Shown in pieces: positions 1-9,769 of a stretch of 64,000 bases of DNA. This DNA is from Angomonas ambiguus (lineage: Eukaryota > Euglenozoa > Kinetoplastea > Trypanosomatida > Trypanosomatidae). Within the stretch, counting starts at the first letter, position 1. Every line of letters starts with the position of its first letter. The notes under the pieces are model-generated. The model made no database searches and was not told the DNA's origin. It saw nothing but the letters and a program-made list of their open reading frames with translations. The translations under genes were made by a program, and so were the position numbers. The stretch lies in NCBI GenBank assembly GCA_019695575.1, contig JADNSB010000003.1:248001-312000 (forward strand), written 5' to 3'.

Positions 1-105
1 AAGACCTAACTGTTTGTAAAGCGATGTTTCAATAAGAGATTCATCGTCCACCTCTAAAGCAATCACTTTATTGACAGGGAATAAGCGACACACAATAGAT
101 TTCAT
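1..105 (-). CDS. N-terminal fragment of an unidentified protein
   Basis: An ATG at 103-105 on the minus strand opens a frame with no stop through 35 codons to the window edge, so only the N-terminus is present. It begins MKSIVCRLFPVNKVIALEVD and continues with an acidic segment (DDESLIETS). The ATG lies just downstream, on the coding strand, of T-rich sequence (A-runs at about 121-150 and 206-221 on the plus strand), as expected for a trans-spliced gene. The first strand-like segment could be the start of a ubiquitin-like or PB1-like fold, but the fragment is too short to call. Same strand as every other gene here. Confidence 0.55.
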   Translation of the reverse strand, partial: MKSIVCRLFPVNKVIALEVDDESLIETSLYKQLGL

Positions 106-324
106 GTTGGCGAAAAGGATTTTTAAAAAAACTACACCAAAAAAAAAACAAAAACATAGAGGTGTTCAGAGAGAAGGGGGTAGCTATTACTAGGTTTCCG
201 AAACAAAAAAAAAAAAAAAACAATAACTCCGAAAACAAAAAGTCATAGAGGACCTATATAAATACGTGTCTATATTAAGTTTAGCAAAAAATTAAATAAT
301 AAAAGAAACAATTACAATTAAATG

Positions 325-1557
325 TTAAAGAGGTTGATGATAGTGGTGTTGGTGATGATGCCGACGGCTCGCTGGAGAGGGAATGGAATACGGACCACCT
401 CCCCCGTGGTTTCCATTATTAGTGGGTGGCGGTGCGCGTGGTCGTGGTGCGTCTCGATTCATGCCCCGATACGGCATCGGCCTTCGGTCCGGTACTCCGC
501 TGTTGTGAGAGCCGTTCATATTGTTACTACTGTTGCTGTCGTTTGTATTGTTATAGTAACGGTTAGAAGGCTTCCCCACGGGTGACTCGTGTGACAGATG
601 CTCAAAATGGGCCAGCAACTCCTTACCGGTTTCTAAGTCAATTCTTACGTCAGATTCGGTGTGAAACAGAGGGGAGGGGTCTCCTCGCATGTGGCGTAGA
701 TCTTCCTCACGAACCGAGAACCCTACGGACGTCCACACAAAAGAACACCCAGTGGCGTTTTCGGAGAAGGGCTTTAATTTCCCGATACCAAACAGCGTCC
801 GCTGCGGTTCAAGCCGAAACACTAAATAAAGGGGTCGCTTCTCCACCTCTCTCAACCAGTCGTTAAACATTGGAGAGGAGGCGGCGAGATAGCCATCTTC
901 GACAATCGTTTTTGCGTCTGCCGGGCTAATGTTGGTGAGAAAGTAGCTTGCAGTGTAGTTCACACGGCGTGGGTTATCCATTCCCAAGAGGGGGGGTTTT
1001 CCGCCGTAGGATCGCTGGGCAAGACGGGAAGGCGGGGCGCCTTCTTCTTGGCCGTAGCGTGGCGGGGGGGCGTACTCCGTATGTGGAAACACGTCCTTGT
1101 CACTTTGATGGATGAACACCATAAACCCATTGATATTGAGCATCTCGCCAAAATCGTTCATCTTGTAGTTCTCTGCGAGAACCACACGCCCGCGACTCTT
1201 ATTCTTTTGCAAGTCTATCTTTGCGATCAAACCGAGACTCATTTGATTAAAATAGCGAGAAATAATAGGTACATTAAGTGGGGGCGGGATATGAGTAAGA
1301 TAGAGGCAAGCGGCCCTTTTCCGGAGAGGGAACAAGGCACCGTTGCGCTCGGTAAAGGCGTGGTAGGAGGCACCTGGCTGTAGTTTACTGATAGTGATTC
1401 CTGCGTCGTCGCCCTCGCCCAAAATTACTCTTCGTGGTGGGGTGTACTGGGGATCTACCAGGACAGTATTCTCTTTAAAGGATCCGAACACATCGAAGCG
1501 GTAATCTTCCATGAGATTGTACCTGTCTCCGTTTACAAAAATGTGAGGGATCTCCAT
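325..1557 (-). CDS. Divergent YTH-domain-like RNA-binding protein
   Basis: 410 residues from ATG. Residues about 202-321 follow the order of a YTH fold: an opening strand (ASYFLTNIS), a helix (SPADAKTIVEDG), a strand pair (PLYLVFRLEPQRTLFGIGKL) and the closing pattern VRIDLETGKELLAHFEHL, which resembles the end of known YTH domains. YTH proteins read N6-methyladenosine in RNA. The first cage tryptophan (in the family's VWSS/T segment) appears to be leucine in GYLAASS, so methyl-adenine binding is doubtful. The C-terminus (about 335-410) is disordered, rich in Asn, Gly, Arg and Pro and ends in His-rich sequence, as in many RNA-binding proteins. The N-terminal 200 residues are unrecognised. The fold call is pattern-based. 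Confidence 0.5.
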   Translation of the reverse strand: MEIPHIFVNGDRYNLMEDYRFDVFGSFKENTVLVDPQYTPPRRVILGEGDDAGITISKLQPGASYHAFTERNGALFPLRKRAACLYLTHIPPPLNVPIISRYFNQMSLGLIAKIDLQKNKSRGRVVLAENYKMNDFGEMLNINGFMVFIHQSDKDVFPHTEYAPPPRYGQEEGAPPSRLAQRSYGGKPPLLGMDNPRRVNYTASYFLTNISPADAKTIVEDGYLAASSPMFNDWLREVEKRPLYLVFRLEPQRTLFGIGKLKPFSENATGCSFVWTSVGFSVREEDLRHMRGDPSPLFHTESDVRIDLETGKELLAHFEHLSHESPVGKPSNRYYNNTNDSNSSNNMNGSHNSGVPDRRPMPYRGMNRDAPRPRAPPPTNNGNHGGGGPYSIPSPASRRHHHQHHYHQPL

Positions 1558-1770
1558 AATGGTTGAACTATGTTTTCCTACAAAAAAAAAAAAAAAAGGA
1601 ACAAGAAAAAGAAACTTTTCTACATATGAACATTTCCATAGTCATCTGACAACACAAGAACAAGTAAAGCTCATTAAAAAAAAAAAAAACAGAACAAATG
1701 AATACGGTTCGTTTAAAATAAAACAAAAAAAAAAAGTATAAAAAAAAAGTGGGTTGGTGTACAGTGGTTT

Positions 1771-3459
1771 TTAGTCCGACTCATCGCTCTCCTTCTCTTC
1801 ACGTGTCACACGTTCCAAGTGGAGTGAAACAACAGCCCCTGGCAGCTCCAGTGACGTAACAGGCACCACCACTAGTTCCCCTACGGTGACTTTTGCGCCA
1901 CAGTGGGCACTACACTGTGTCCAGGCCGATTCTGCGAAGCTAGAAAAGGCCTCCACAGCAAAAATGAAGACTCGTTCAAATTCAAAACAGTTCTCTGAGA
2001 AGTAATTCAGGTACTGTAACGCGTTCGCCAGTGCGTAACTGAACTGGATAAAAAAGTCTTGTACCGTATCCGAAGTGCGCGTCACAACATCTCCTTTGAG
2101 TGGGTGGATTCCATAGACGCCACTCACCACCGTTGTAGAGCCGTTGGCTGCTTGAAGTTTCCACCCTTCCGCAATAGGTCCGACACGGCCGGCGGCCCAC
2201 GCGCTTCGACTTTGATTATGCAAGACGGTGGCTTGGTCGGGATGTTCGGAGTACAATACCTTCACAAGGACATCATTGCGATATACATTGTCTGATACAC
2301 AAAATAATCGCATGGGTGGTCGGACGTGGGGTACCGCCTCGTTGAACGACGTTACAAGCTCAGGGAGAAAGGTGTCCTCTGGAAGTACTACTACGACGCA
2401 GCACAAGGCGGACGTGAACCTCGTGTCTTCTGAAATCGCCCTCAGAATAGAGGCCATCCCTGCACCCTCCTTCAAGGAAAAGGATTGGTCGTAGGAAAGT
2501 ACTCCAGGACAGTCTTGACTCAAGTTACTCAGGACAACGCCACAGTCGGACTTGACCACCGCGGTACCCTCCTCCAACGTCTCCCGCATCGCGTCTTCTG
2601 GTATGGTGGCTAGGTATTTCATTTGATCCGAGGGGAAGGTGATTTGACCCGAAAGTAGAGCTCCCAGTACTTTTTTGGAGGCTTCCTGATCCTCTTCGCT
2701 TTTTTCCACGGTTGCTACCGTTAGCACACCGTAGCCAGAGGGGGAGTACTCGTTCTCATCTACTACCACCACCTCGACCTTTTCCACGGTTAACCGCTTG
2801 GTTGCAAACAGCGGACAGTCTACCACTACCGTTTCATACTCTCCCCCTTCTCCGGCGGGGTGAGAGCCGTAGAGGGTTTCCATATCCAACAGCACCTGAC
2901 GCGCCTCCAACAGTTGCTTTCCGATTAACTCCTTGGGCTTCAACCCAATAGAAGCGGTTTTCACCAACACTGCATTTACTTTTAACTGTTTCACCATGTC
3001 TAGTATCTCATGTGGCGCTCGCATCCAGAGGCAGGCGACGCTCAGCAGCCCCAACCGCCCACAGATCGACTCCACCCTCAGCCGCTGATAGTTGGACAGA
3101 ATAGCACCAGAGGTGACCGCTGTTACCTCTGGGAACTCCTCCTGGGTAGACTTGAGCAGCTGAAACAGTGTCTCTACCTCATCCCCTTCATCGGGGTGCT
3201 CCGAGTAATGAAGCGAAAGGTCTTTTGATTGCCCCGACTTGACTGAAGCGACGCGAAGAGGTACGTTACAGCACTCCGCGATCTGGCACACCACGTTCGA
3301 CCCCACCGTTTGGAACATGTACGAGTTCACATCCTCACTTTCCTCCTCCACGGCGGGTTGGACGTGGGCGATGACGGCTGGTTCGTATCCTAACCGCATC
3401 GCCAGCAGGATGGATAAAATGCTGTCCTTTCCACCAGAAACTAGGGCGATAGTTTTCAT
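1771..3459 (-). CDS. DPH6: Diphthine--ammonia ligase (Dph6) with C-terminal RidA-like region
   Basis: 562 residues. Dph6 performs the last step of diphthamide synthesis on elongation factor 2, amidating diphthine with ATP and ammonium in the cytosol. The N-terminus carries the PP-loop SGGKDS (residues 8-13) of the adenine-nucleotide alpha-hydrolase fold, and GEGGEYET (about 203-210) is the second hallmark of the family. The remaining C-terminal half matches the layout of eukaryotic Dph6, in which one or two YjgF/RidA-like domains follow the ligase. It is shorter than yeast Dph6 (about 685 residues), so one RidA-like unit may be reduced. ATG start is clear, with MKTIALVSGGKDS as in homologues. 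Confidence 0.9.
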   Translation of the reverse strand: MKTIALVSGGKDSILSILLAMRLGYEPAVIAHVQPAVEEESEDVNSYMFQTVGSNVVCQIAECCNVPLRVASVKSGQSKDLSLHYSEHPDEGDEVETLFQLLKSTQEEFPEVTAVTSGAILSNYQRLRVESICGRLGLLSVACLWMRAPHEILDMVKQLKVNAVLVKTASIGLKPKELIGKQLLEARQVLLDMETLYGSHPAGEGGEYETVVVDCPLFATKRLTVEKVEVVVVDENEYSPSGYGVLTVATVEKSEEDQEASKKVLGALLSGQITFPSDQMKYLATIPEDAMRETLEEGTAVVKSDCGVVLSNLSQDCPGVLSYDQSFSLKEGAGMASILRAISEDTRFTSALCCVVVVLPEDTFLPELVTSFNEAVPHVRPPMRLFCVSDNVYRNDVLVKVLYSEHPDQATVLHNQSRSAWAAGRVGPIAEGWKLQAANGSTTVVSGVYGIHPLKGDVVTRTSDTVQDFFIQFSYALANALQYLNYFSENCFEFERVFIFAVEAFSSFAESAWTQCSAHCGAKVTVGELVVVPVTSLELPGAVVSLHLERVTREEKESDESD

Positions 3460-3721
3460 GTCTACAAGCGGAACTTGTTTAAAGGGCTTTGCCAGTAAAT
3501 ATATGTTCCAATTCCCTTTTTTTGTTGGTTGGAGCGTCTTTACTCTTGTTTTAAAGTCCGTTGCAGAAAATATTCAAAGAGCGAAAGAAGTGGGTATCTT
3601 TATATATCTTTTAATGTGGTCTCCTCACCAAAACACAACAGCTCACGGACAACGAAAAGAAACAACACAAAAAAAAAAGTAGTAGTAGTAATAGTCACAG
3701 GAACATCCATCGTATTGACAT

Positions 3722-5086
3722 CTAGGAATGCTTGTGTTTCGTGTGCTGAAGCAGTGCTCGATTATTATTAAAATACTGATGAGGTGTGCACAACGTACAG
3801 GCAAACGCATCCCCAGCCGGACACAACTTTTCCAAGTGTTCCATAAACTGAACTTCAGAGAGAAAAAAAATGTCACAAGGTTTACAGTAGTGGGATTTAT
3901 TGTCTCCAGTGGGTAACTCTGGTTCCACAAACGTGGAAGTGTAGGATAGTGTCGGTGGTTTCTCTGCTTGAGCGTATTTCTCCAAGTAACGCAGGTACTT
4001 CTTCCTTTCTCTGTCCGTCAGAGGACGCCCAAGTACCTTTTCATCAAAGTGGGGCGGTAAAGGGGTGTCACACGAATCTCGTTTATCTCTATCGTCCTTG
4101 GACAACAGTTCTTCTTGAAGCTGTAAGAGAGAAGGTAACTGACTGGGATTAATATAAGGACTAAAGTAGGTCTGTGGTTTTTTCTTTTCAACTTCACTCG
4201 GTTCCTTACCCGTGGGCAGAGGAGTGGCGTAGTAGGCCAATAAAGGATGAAGAAGAGGCACGCTGACACTCATTAGAGCTTGAAAATTCTTCATCGTCTT
4301 TGCAACGGTGTCGATGGCTTTAAAACTTGTAAAGAAGGGTCGTAAATCTTCCTCCTGTTTTACACCAGTAATGGTGCTGGGTTCTGAGTTGGAGGAGCAC
4401 GCCTCACACACCCTAAACCACTCTTGAGAGGCACCGTCCCCAACCGTACGTACAAAAGGTTTCAATGCGGGCAGAAACGGACCGCCCACTTCCTCACGCA
4501 TAAAGTAAAAGTGAATCATGATGCGGAACGGAAACTTGGAGTCGTTTTGGTGTCTTTTGTTTTCGTATTCCTTAAACTCCTCTGTTATAAACGGAACGGC
4601 CACAACACACACATACCCGTTTCGAGCTGCAGCCTGCAACAAATGCCACCGTAAGGGCTGATCATCACACAACGAAAGCACAAACTCCTGTGGCATGTTG
4701 CAGTTCATCGGTAACTTACCCACAGCATCAAAACTGTGGGAAAGAAGCGCTCGTTGAAGGAGAAAGTTTTCCGTCCCCACATGCGGATTGTTGAAGTACA
4801 CTACGTTAAACTCCTGCGAGAACTGCTCATGGACGTTTGTGGCGTCCACTCCTCCCTGATATTCTATGGCAATACGAGATTTAGAATCAAAGTACTCGAA
4901 AATGGGAATCACCTCTGGGTACTTTTCTTCTAGCTCTTCTTTGGTATCTAAAGTGGTTACCACCACGACAAGGCCATGGTCGGGCACCCCATCCCTCTGC
5001 CGCTCAAACTGATGGGATTTGCTAAGTTTTTTTATTAGCGAGTAGGCAAAGGTCAGGTTTCCTTCGCCCAGTAACAACACTTTCAT
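3722..5086 (-). CDS. BMT5-like (DUF2431) methyltransferase with C-terminal zinc fingers
   Basis: 454 residues. The N-terminus has the Rossmann glycine motif GEGNLTF (7-13), then GVDAT (79-83) and NNPHVG (99-104), the pattern of the BMT5-like domain. Yeast Bmt5 makes 3-methyluridine in 25S rRNA; FDXACB1 shares the domain. The last about 60 residues hold two C2H2-like fingers: one from YCKPCDIFF to the following H and C, and one from CTLC to HTKHKH. That fusion is not part of yeast Bmt5 and suggests an RNA- or protein-binding appendage. A nucleolar rRNA-modifying role is inferred from the family. A (TC)n tract lies about 180 bases upstream of the start on the coding strand. Confidence 0.75.
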   Translation of the reverse strand: MKVLLLGEGNLTFAYSLIKKLSKSHQFERQRDGVPDHGLVVVVTTLDTKEELEEKYPEVIPIFEYFDSKSRIAIEYQGGVDATNVHEQFSQEFNVVYFNNPHVGTENFLLQRALLSHSFDAVGKLPMNCNMPQEFVLSLCDDQPLRWHLLQAAARNGYVCVVAVPFITEEFKEYENKRHQNDSKFPFRIMIHFYFMREEVGGPFLPALKPFVRTVGDGASQEWFRVCEACSSNSEPSTITGVKQEEDLRPFFTSFKAIDTVAKTMKNFQALMSVSVPLLHPLLAYYATPLPTGKEPSEVEKKKPQTYFSPYINPSQLPSLLQLQEELLSKDDRDKRDSCDTPLPPHFDEKVLGRPLTDRERKKYLRYLEKYAQAEKPPTLSYTSTFVEPELPTGDNKSHYCKPCDIFFLSEVQFMEHLEKLCPAGDAFACTLCTPHQYFNNNRALLQHTKHKHS

Positions 5087-5256
5087 GCTAAAAGGTAATA
5101 AGCTCCCGTAATAATACCAATAATAAACAATACTAAGAAAGAAACGTAATCTCCTTTATTGCCATTTTTTTTTCTTACCCTCCTATATTGGCGGGAGTGT
5201 ATTCACTTTTATGTTTTGTTTGTCAAAACTTTAATAACGCAAAACAATAAAGGGAG

Positions 5257-5262
<6 letters not shown>

Positions 5263-5291
<29 letters not shown>
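5263..5291 (-). promoter_or_regulatory. (TC)n polypyrimidine tract, probable trans-splicing signal
   Basis: A GA dinucleotide repeat on the plus strand reads as a pure TC tract on the coding strand, about 180 bases upstream of the BMT5-like gene. Adjacent A-runs (T-runs on the coding strand) extend it. Such tracts direct SL trans-splicing and polyadenylation of the upstream mRNA in kinetoplastids. The role is inferred from position and composition. Confidence 0.5.
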
Positions 5292-5293
<2 letters not shown>

Positions 5294-5455
5294 CAAAAAA
5301 AAAAGAAAAAAACAGACAAACAAAAAAATTATTCACAACCAGATTATTATCTTTCATGAGATATAGTAGTAGTAAGAATGACACAGTCGAAATAGGAGTA
5401 AACATAGAAAAAAAAAAAGCAATGTGATTCTTGCCACTACTGTACATATTTTATC

Positions 5456-8400
5456 TCATTCAAAGTGGACATCACTAAAGTGCATAGAGGATTTTCCCTG
5501 ACCGTAAGTATATTTGGGAGCCGGTTTAGGCGCCTTGCTCTTACCAGTTCGCAATGGGGGAAGGGGGGCATTAGGTTTCCTTTCCGTGGTTCCTGGTGGT
5601 TTTAGACCGCACGTCAGCAGGACATGATTTCTCAGCTGGACGTATTCGTTTTTTTTCTGCATCTTCACCTTTTGTTGCTCACGTCGCCATTGTTTGTATA
5701 ACAGACTCACATAGGCAGAGAACGCGTTGCCGCGGTACACACTTCGTCGTAGTAGTTGCTTAGTGCGGAGGTTTGTCGCGACTTGACGAAACAACATATC
5801 TGCGTGCTGTTTTTTCCGCCGTTGCTCCTCCTCCCGCAACTCTTTTACCGCGGTGTACAGTTGAGTATCCACTCTACCTTTACGAATATCCTCCGCCTTA
5901 CTCGCGATAGGGAACACCTGATCCCGAACTAGATGATTAAAGTGGTCCCCTTCTACCACCTGCTGGTGGACTTTTAGCTTTTGACGGAGTCGATCTGTGG
6001 TGGTGTGGATAGTCCTGGGTACGGCGTAGTGGTACACGGTAGGGCGTATTTGACTAACGTCATTGGCCCCATGGGGCTGCATTGTTTTTAACAGCTGCAT
6101 CACATCTACACGATTATGGAATCGCTTCCGTATTTCGTTCTCTTGTGGGTTGCCCACCATTAACGGAAAATCGTCGTCGGTCAAGTCAGGATACCAGTTT
6201 ACTACCGCAGACGGACGGGTCGGTTTACCCATAAGTCGCTTCCCTTCCATCTTTAACTTTGTAACATCCTCGTAGTTGGTGTCGTTAAATGGATCGTGAT
6301 CCTCCTCCGATGGAGCTGTAGAGCCCCTGTTGGGATCGCGAGAAGCGACGGAGGGTCGCCCATGTCCTTTGATGGCACCAATCGATTCAAGGGGCTTCTT
6401 CACCAAGCCAGCGGAACTGGGTAGTCCGTCGCCGTTCCCCGGTAAGGCGGTCTGACCCGAGGAAGAGGAGGGCGGTGCAGACCCGTATCGCACCCCGTCC
6501 TTCCCAGAGTGCGCACTACCCTTCCCCTCCCTCCCTGCTCCAAGGTTATGGGTAGGAAAGAAGGGCCGAGTCCCAGAACTATGCACGGACGACGGGAAAT
6601 CCTCCGACGCAGTAGACTCGGCTCGTACGGGGGTGCCGCCTTCTGATTTTGGTTTACGCTGACCGTCGATCTCCTCCTGCAACTTGTCCTCCTGTTCCTT
6701 TACCTTTTCCTTGGCGACATCGAGGGCAATGTTGGTGAGCTGTTGGGCAATCCACTCCTGATCCGTCATATCCGAGGACAACGGTTTACGTGCCATGTCA
6801 ATACCATAGGTTTGGCGGAGGAGGTTGGTGACCTTTTCTTCGGTGTTGTTACTGATAAAGTCCTCAGCGAACTTCTCAAACGCCTCCTGTACCTGGCGAG
6901 CGTTGGATTCTTGAATACCCCGATACTGTTCCTCTAAGGACTCCAAAGAGACGGGTAAGACTTCGAAAAAGAGTTTCATTTCTTCTCTTAATGCCAAAAA
7001 ATCCTTTCTTATTTGGTCCAAATCTCCACGAAGCCCATCGCAGTACAACACAGCCGTATCATTGGAGGAGAGAAACAACTCGTAATAGTCGGTGCTCTGG
7101 TTACCCGTGGGCCGCGGGGGTTTCCGCCTCTCCCCCTCCTTGGAGTAAGACTTGTCGATCGCTTCTGTGGAGAGTGAATTGAGCCGATGTTGCTGGGAGG
7201 AGGAATTGACCGATTCTCGCACTTTGTTGGCGTACGAAGAAGACCCCGTTGTGCCACGACCACCCCCGCTTTCCGTGATGACCTCTCCGTCATGACTGGT
7301 GTGAGGGGTGGGTCCACCAGGCCGGTGGATCGCCTCTCCCCCCTCGTCGTGATAGTCTCCGCGAATTTCCCCACCACCGCCGTCCTCTTCGGAGTACGAC
7401 TCCACATTCTTTCCCTGTTCAGAGGAAGAGGCAAGCGGTTGAAGGGCACTGCCCTTGGACTTAATTACCTGGTTAGTCTCCAGACTGATTCGATTAATGT
7501 TGGATGGCAGCGCGGAGGTGTACGACTCCTGTCCTAATTCCTCCACCGACAAACCCGGTGGTGCTTTCCCCCGCCTGGGGTCAGCGCCACTCAACCAGCT
7601 CGACGATTGCAGCTCATCCCCCTCTTCTTCCTCTTCAGGATCAGGAAGAATATGAGAGGGAAATTGGGCTTCAAACTCGACTCGGGGGATGGGGTTCGCA
7701 TCGTAGTCTAGCCAACTCATGGCATTCTGGCACTCCATCTCCATCCGTCGTTGCAAGAGTCCCGTGCGTCGGTTCAGTTTTACAATGACAGCCGTTTGGG
7801 GTAGTTCTCGGTTGATGAGCTCCCGGCGGGCTTCCGCGGTCTCGAGAGCGGCAGCAATAGGTGCCGTTTTGATGGTCTCAAATTTTTCCTCGGTAAAGAG
7901 TTCCACGCCTGTCTTTTCCCAAGCAGTGGAGAGCGAACTGACGGGTGGGTTCTTCCCTTGCGATGGGGTCCCTCTTTCGCCCTCTACCCCTTGACCCACC
8001 ACAGACTGCGGCACTACCGTGTCGGGTAGGATTATGTTTTGCAATCTACCACGTAAGAGATAGTTCTCCTTTTCTAGCTGTCGGTTGGCCTCAATCAAGA
8101 GACCGAGATCCGCCTGGAGCTCTTTCATTTCATCGGTGTCCACAAACAGAGAAGCCCGTTTAGAGAGTCGAAGGCTAGCCTCTCCAGCTGCACTTTGTAG
8201 CCGAGACCGTGCGAAAGGGGGACTCTGCGGGGCGCTGTCGTCTACACTGGAGGAGAAGCCCACATTTTTTCGTTCTTCCGCTCCGCCTTTGTTGCTTGGG
8301 GAGAGAATACCATGCGAGGCAAGCCCTTCCTTTCTCTCGCCGGGAGAGAGCGCTCCTTCACTCTCCTGGCGAGCGACTGGCTGGCTTTCGCTGCCTCTAT

Positions 8401-9550
8401 TGGCGTCCGTGTCGCCTGGTAGGTTCTCTGAAAAGGGAGAACTGGGTGAGACGGAAGGGGTGTCGACATCGCCGTCCGATCTAGCCTCCTGCGCTTCGCT
8501 GGTGTGTGGACTGGTAGTAGAGGGTTCCGCCTGGGCCGCTAGTTCTTGGAGAGACGATGCAGCACCACCCTCTTGCTTCGACTGCGTCTGCTGCTTCTTT
8601 TCACCCGTGGTGGTAGAGACCTTTAGGGGGCCCTCTGCGGCTGCCGCCACACCAGACTTTCCTTTCTTCTCTGACTCCTTCCCTTTCTTCGCAGTGGTGG
8701 AGGCGGGGGAGACACTTGTGGCATTGGTAAGAAGGGATTTGCTACTCTTGGAGGTGGTGAGCTTCTCTCCTGCTGTGTTTTCAGACTTTACCGTCTGTCG
8801 TCCCGTCTTTGAGCTTTTGGTGTCCTTTGCGGGGGTTTCTACTACTGGGGTTTGGATAGGGTTTGTGTCTGGCGAAGTCACCGTCTCTGCCTGAAGAGAC
8901 GCGGTGTTCCACTTCTCAAGAGTTTCCTTGACCTGCAACAATTCCGCCGAGAGAGATTCCATTTGAATGGTTTTATCCGCTTCCGTCTTCTTTAGGGTGA
9001 GGATTTGGTCATTTAACGATGCGTTTAACCGACGAAGGCCATTATTTTCTCTTTCTTTGAAACGCATCTGCAACAAATTACGATTGGCTTTACCCGTCAA
9101 GTTTCGTATCTCCGAGTCTTTTAAACTGATTAAATTGAGCAAACCACTCACTTCCTGTTGCGAGCTCCGTAGATCCTCTTCCAACTTGTTAATGGTGTTA
9201 ATGTGCTCGGCTATATTGGCCTCCAAAACATCCAAATTCTTCTTTAACGCATTATCCTTTTCGTCCATGCTGTACAAGTTGGCCGATCTCCCATACACGA
9301 CTTTTTTCATAATGTTTTGAATTCGCTCGTAGGTGCTCCAATCTCCAAGGTCTGCGTGGGCGGTGAAGTCGTCTGCGAATAAAAGACCATGAATTTCTTT
9401 CGCGTTACTATCATAATTGTCCACATCCACCTTGTGACGTCGTTCGATAAGTTCCTCCGCCTGATGCTGAAGTTCGCCATAATTGCAGTACAAGGCTTCC
9501 GTGTAGGCCTGTCGTTGCTCCTTCGTACTGCGAGTGGGAATATTATTCAT
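5456..9550 (-). CDS. Large coiled-coil, partly disordered protein of unknown function
   Basis: 1364 residues, not recognised. Residues 1-60 are helical and charged, about 90-210 form a heptad-rich coiled coil (NALKKNLDVLEANIAEHINTI onward), about 225-450 are low-complexity Ser/Thr/Lys/Glu sequence, about 480-510 another short coil, then more disorder. Helical segments return near 860-940, and the last about 250 residues look conserved and basic (dense K/R/Q helices, then a proline-lysine tail). This layout is common for kinetoplastid cytoskeletal or flagellar proteins, but that is only inference. A 269-codon antisense open frame inside it (8085-8894, plus) is a composition shadow. Confidence 0.8.
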   Translation of the reverse strand: MNNIPTRSTKEQRQAYTEALYCNYGELQHQAEELIERRHKVDVDNYDSNAKEIHGLLFADDFTAHADLGDWSTYERIQNIMKKVVYGRSANLYSMDEKDNALKKNLDVLEANIAEHINTINKLEEDLRSSQQEVSGLLNLISLKDSEIRNLTGKANRNLLQMRFKERENNGLRRLNASLNDQILTLKKTEADKTIQMESLSAELLQVKETLEKWNTASLQAETVTSPDTNPIQTPVVETPAKDTKSSKTGRQTVKSENTAGEKLTTSKSSKSLLTNATSVSPASTTAKKGKESEKKGKSGVAAAAEGPLKVSTTTGEKKQQTQSKQEGGAASSLQELAAQAEPSTTSPHTSEAQEARSDGDVDTPSVSPSSPFSENLPGDTDANRGSESQPVARQESEGALSPGERKEGLASHGILSPSNKGGAEERKNVGFSSSVDDSAPQSPPFARSRLQSAAGEASLRLSKRASLFVDTDEMKELQADLGLLIEANRQLEKENYLLRGRLQNIILPDTVVPQSVVGQGVEGERGTPSQGKNPPVSSLSTAWEKTGVELFTEEKFETIKTAPIAAALETAEARRELINRELPQTAVIVKLNRRTGLLQRRMEMECQNAMSWLDYDANPIPRVEFEAQFPSHILPDPEEEEEGDELQSSSWLSGADPRRGKAPPGLSVEELGQESYTSALPSNINRISLETNQVIKSKGSALQPLASSSEQGKNVESYSEEDGGGGEIRGDYHDEGGEAIHRPGGPTPHTSHDGEVITESGGGRGTTGSSSYANKVRESVNSSSQQHRLNSLSTEAIDKSYSKEGERRKPPRPTGNQSTDYYELFLSSNDTAVLYCDGLRGDLDQIRKDFLALREEMKLFFEVLPVSLESLEEQYRGIQESNARQVQEAFEKFAEDFISNNTEEKVTNLLRQTYGIDMARKPLSSDMTDQEWIAQQLTNIALDVAKEKVKEQEDKLQEEIDGQRKPKSEGGTPVRAESTASEDFPSSVHSSGTRPFFPTHNLGAGREGKGSAHSGKDGVRYGSAPPSSSSGQTALPGNGDGLPSSAGLVKKPLESIGAIKGHGRPSVASRDPNRGSTAPSEEDHDPFNDTNYEDVTKLKMEGKRLMGKPTRPSAVVNWYPDLTDDDFPLMVGNPQENEIRKRFHNRVDVMQLLKTMQPHGANDVSQIRPTVYHYAVPRTIHTTTDRLRQKLKVHQQVVEGDHFNHLVRDQVFPIASKAEDIRKGRVDTQLYTAVKELREEEQRRKKQHADMLFRQVATNLRTKQLLRRSVYRGNAFSAYVSLLYKQWRREQQKVKMQKKNEYVQLRNHVLLTCGLKPPGTTERKPNAPLPPLRTGKSKAPKPAPKYTYGQGKSSMHFSDVHFE

Positions 9551-9675
9551 TTGGAACTATAATATATATATATATACTACTATGTATGAATGTATGTACT
9601 GGGTACAGAAGAAGCAGGTCAACAAGAGTGTTTTGATGAAGAAAAGAAAGCCCTTTCACTTTTAAACCACAACAA

Positions 9676-9714
<39 letters not shown>
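9676..9714. repeat. (AAT)n microsatellite
   Basis: About a dozen uninterrupted AAT units between the coiled-coil gene and the CEP44-like gene. It lies in the intercistronic spacer; no role is visible beyond general AT-richness. Confidence 0.9.
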
Positions 9715-9715
<1 letters not shown>

Positions 9716-9769
9716 TAGGTATACTGATTTAGCATCTAGGTAACGTAATCTAAGGAGAGGTAGGGAAAT

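Noticed and set aside
8085-8894. 269-codon plus-strand open frame inside the 1364-residue gene
   Set aside because: Antisense to a well-formed coding frame; product is Ser/Phe/Pro-rich low complexity as expected for a reverse-complement shadow.
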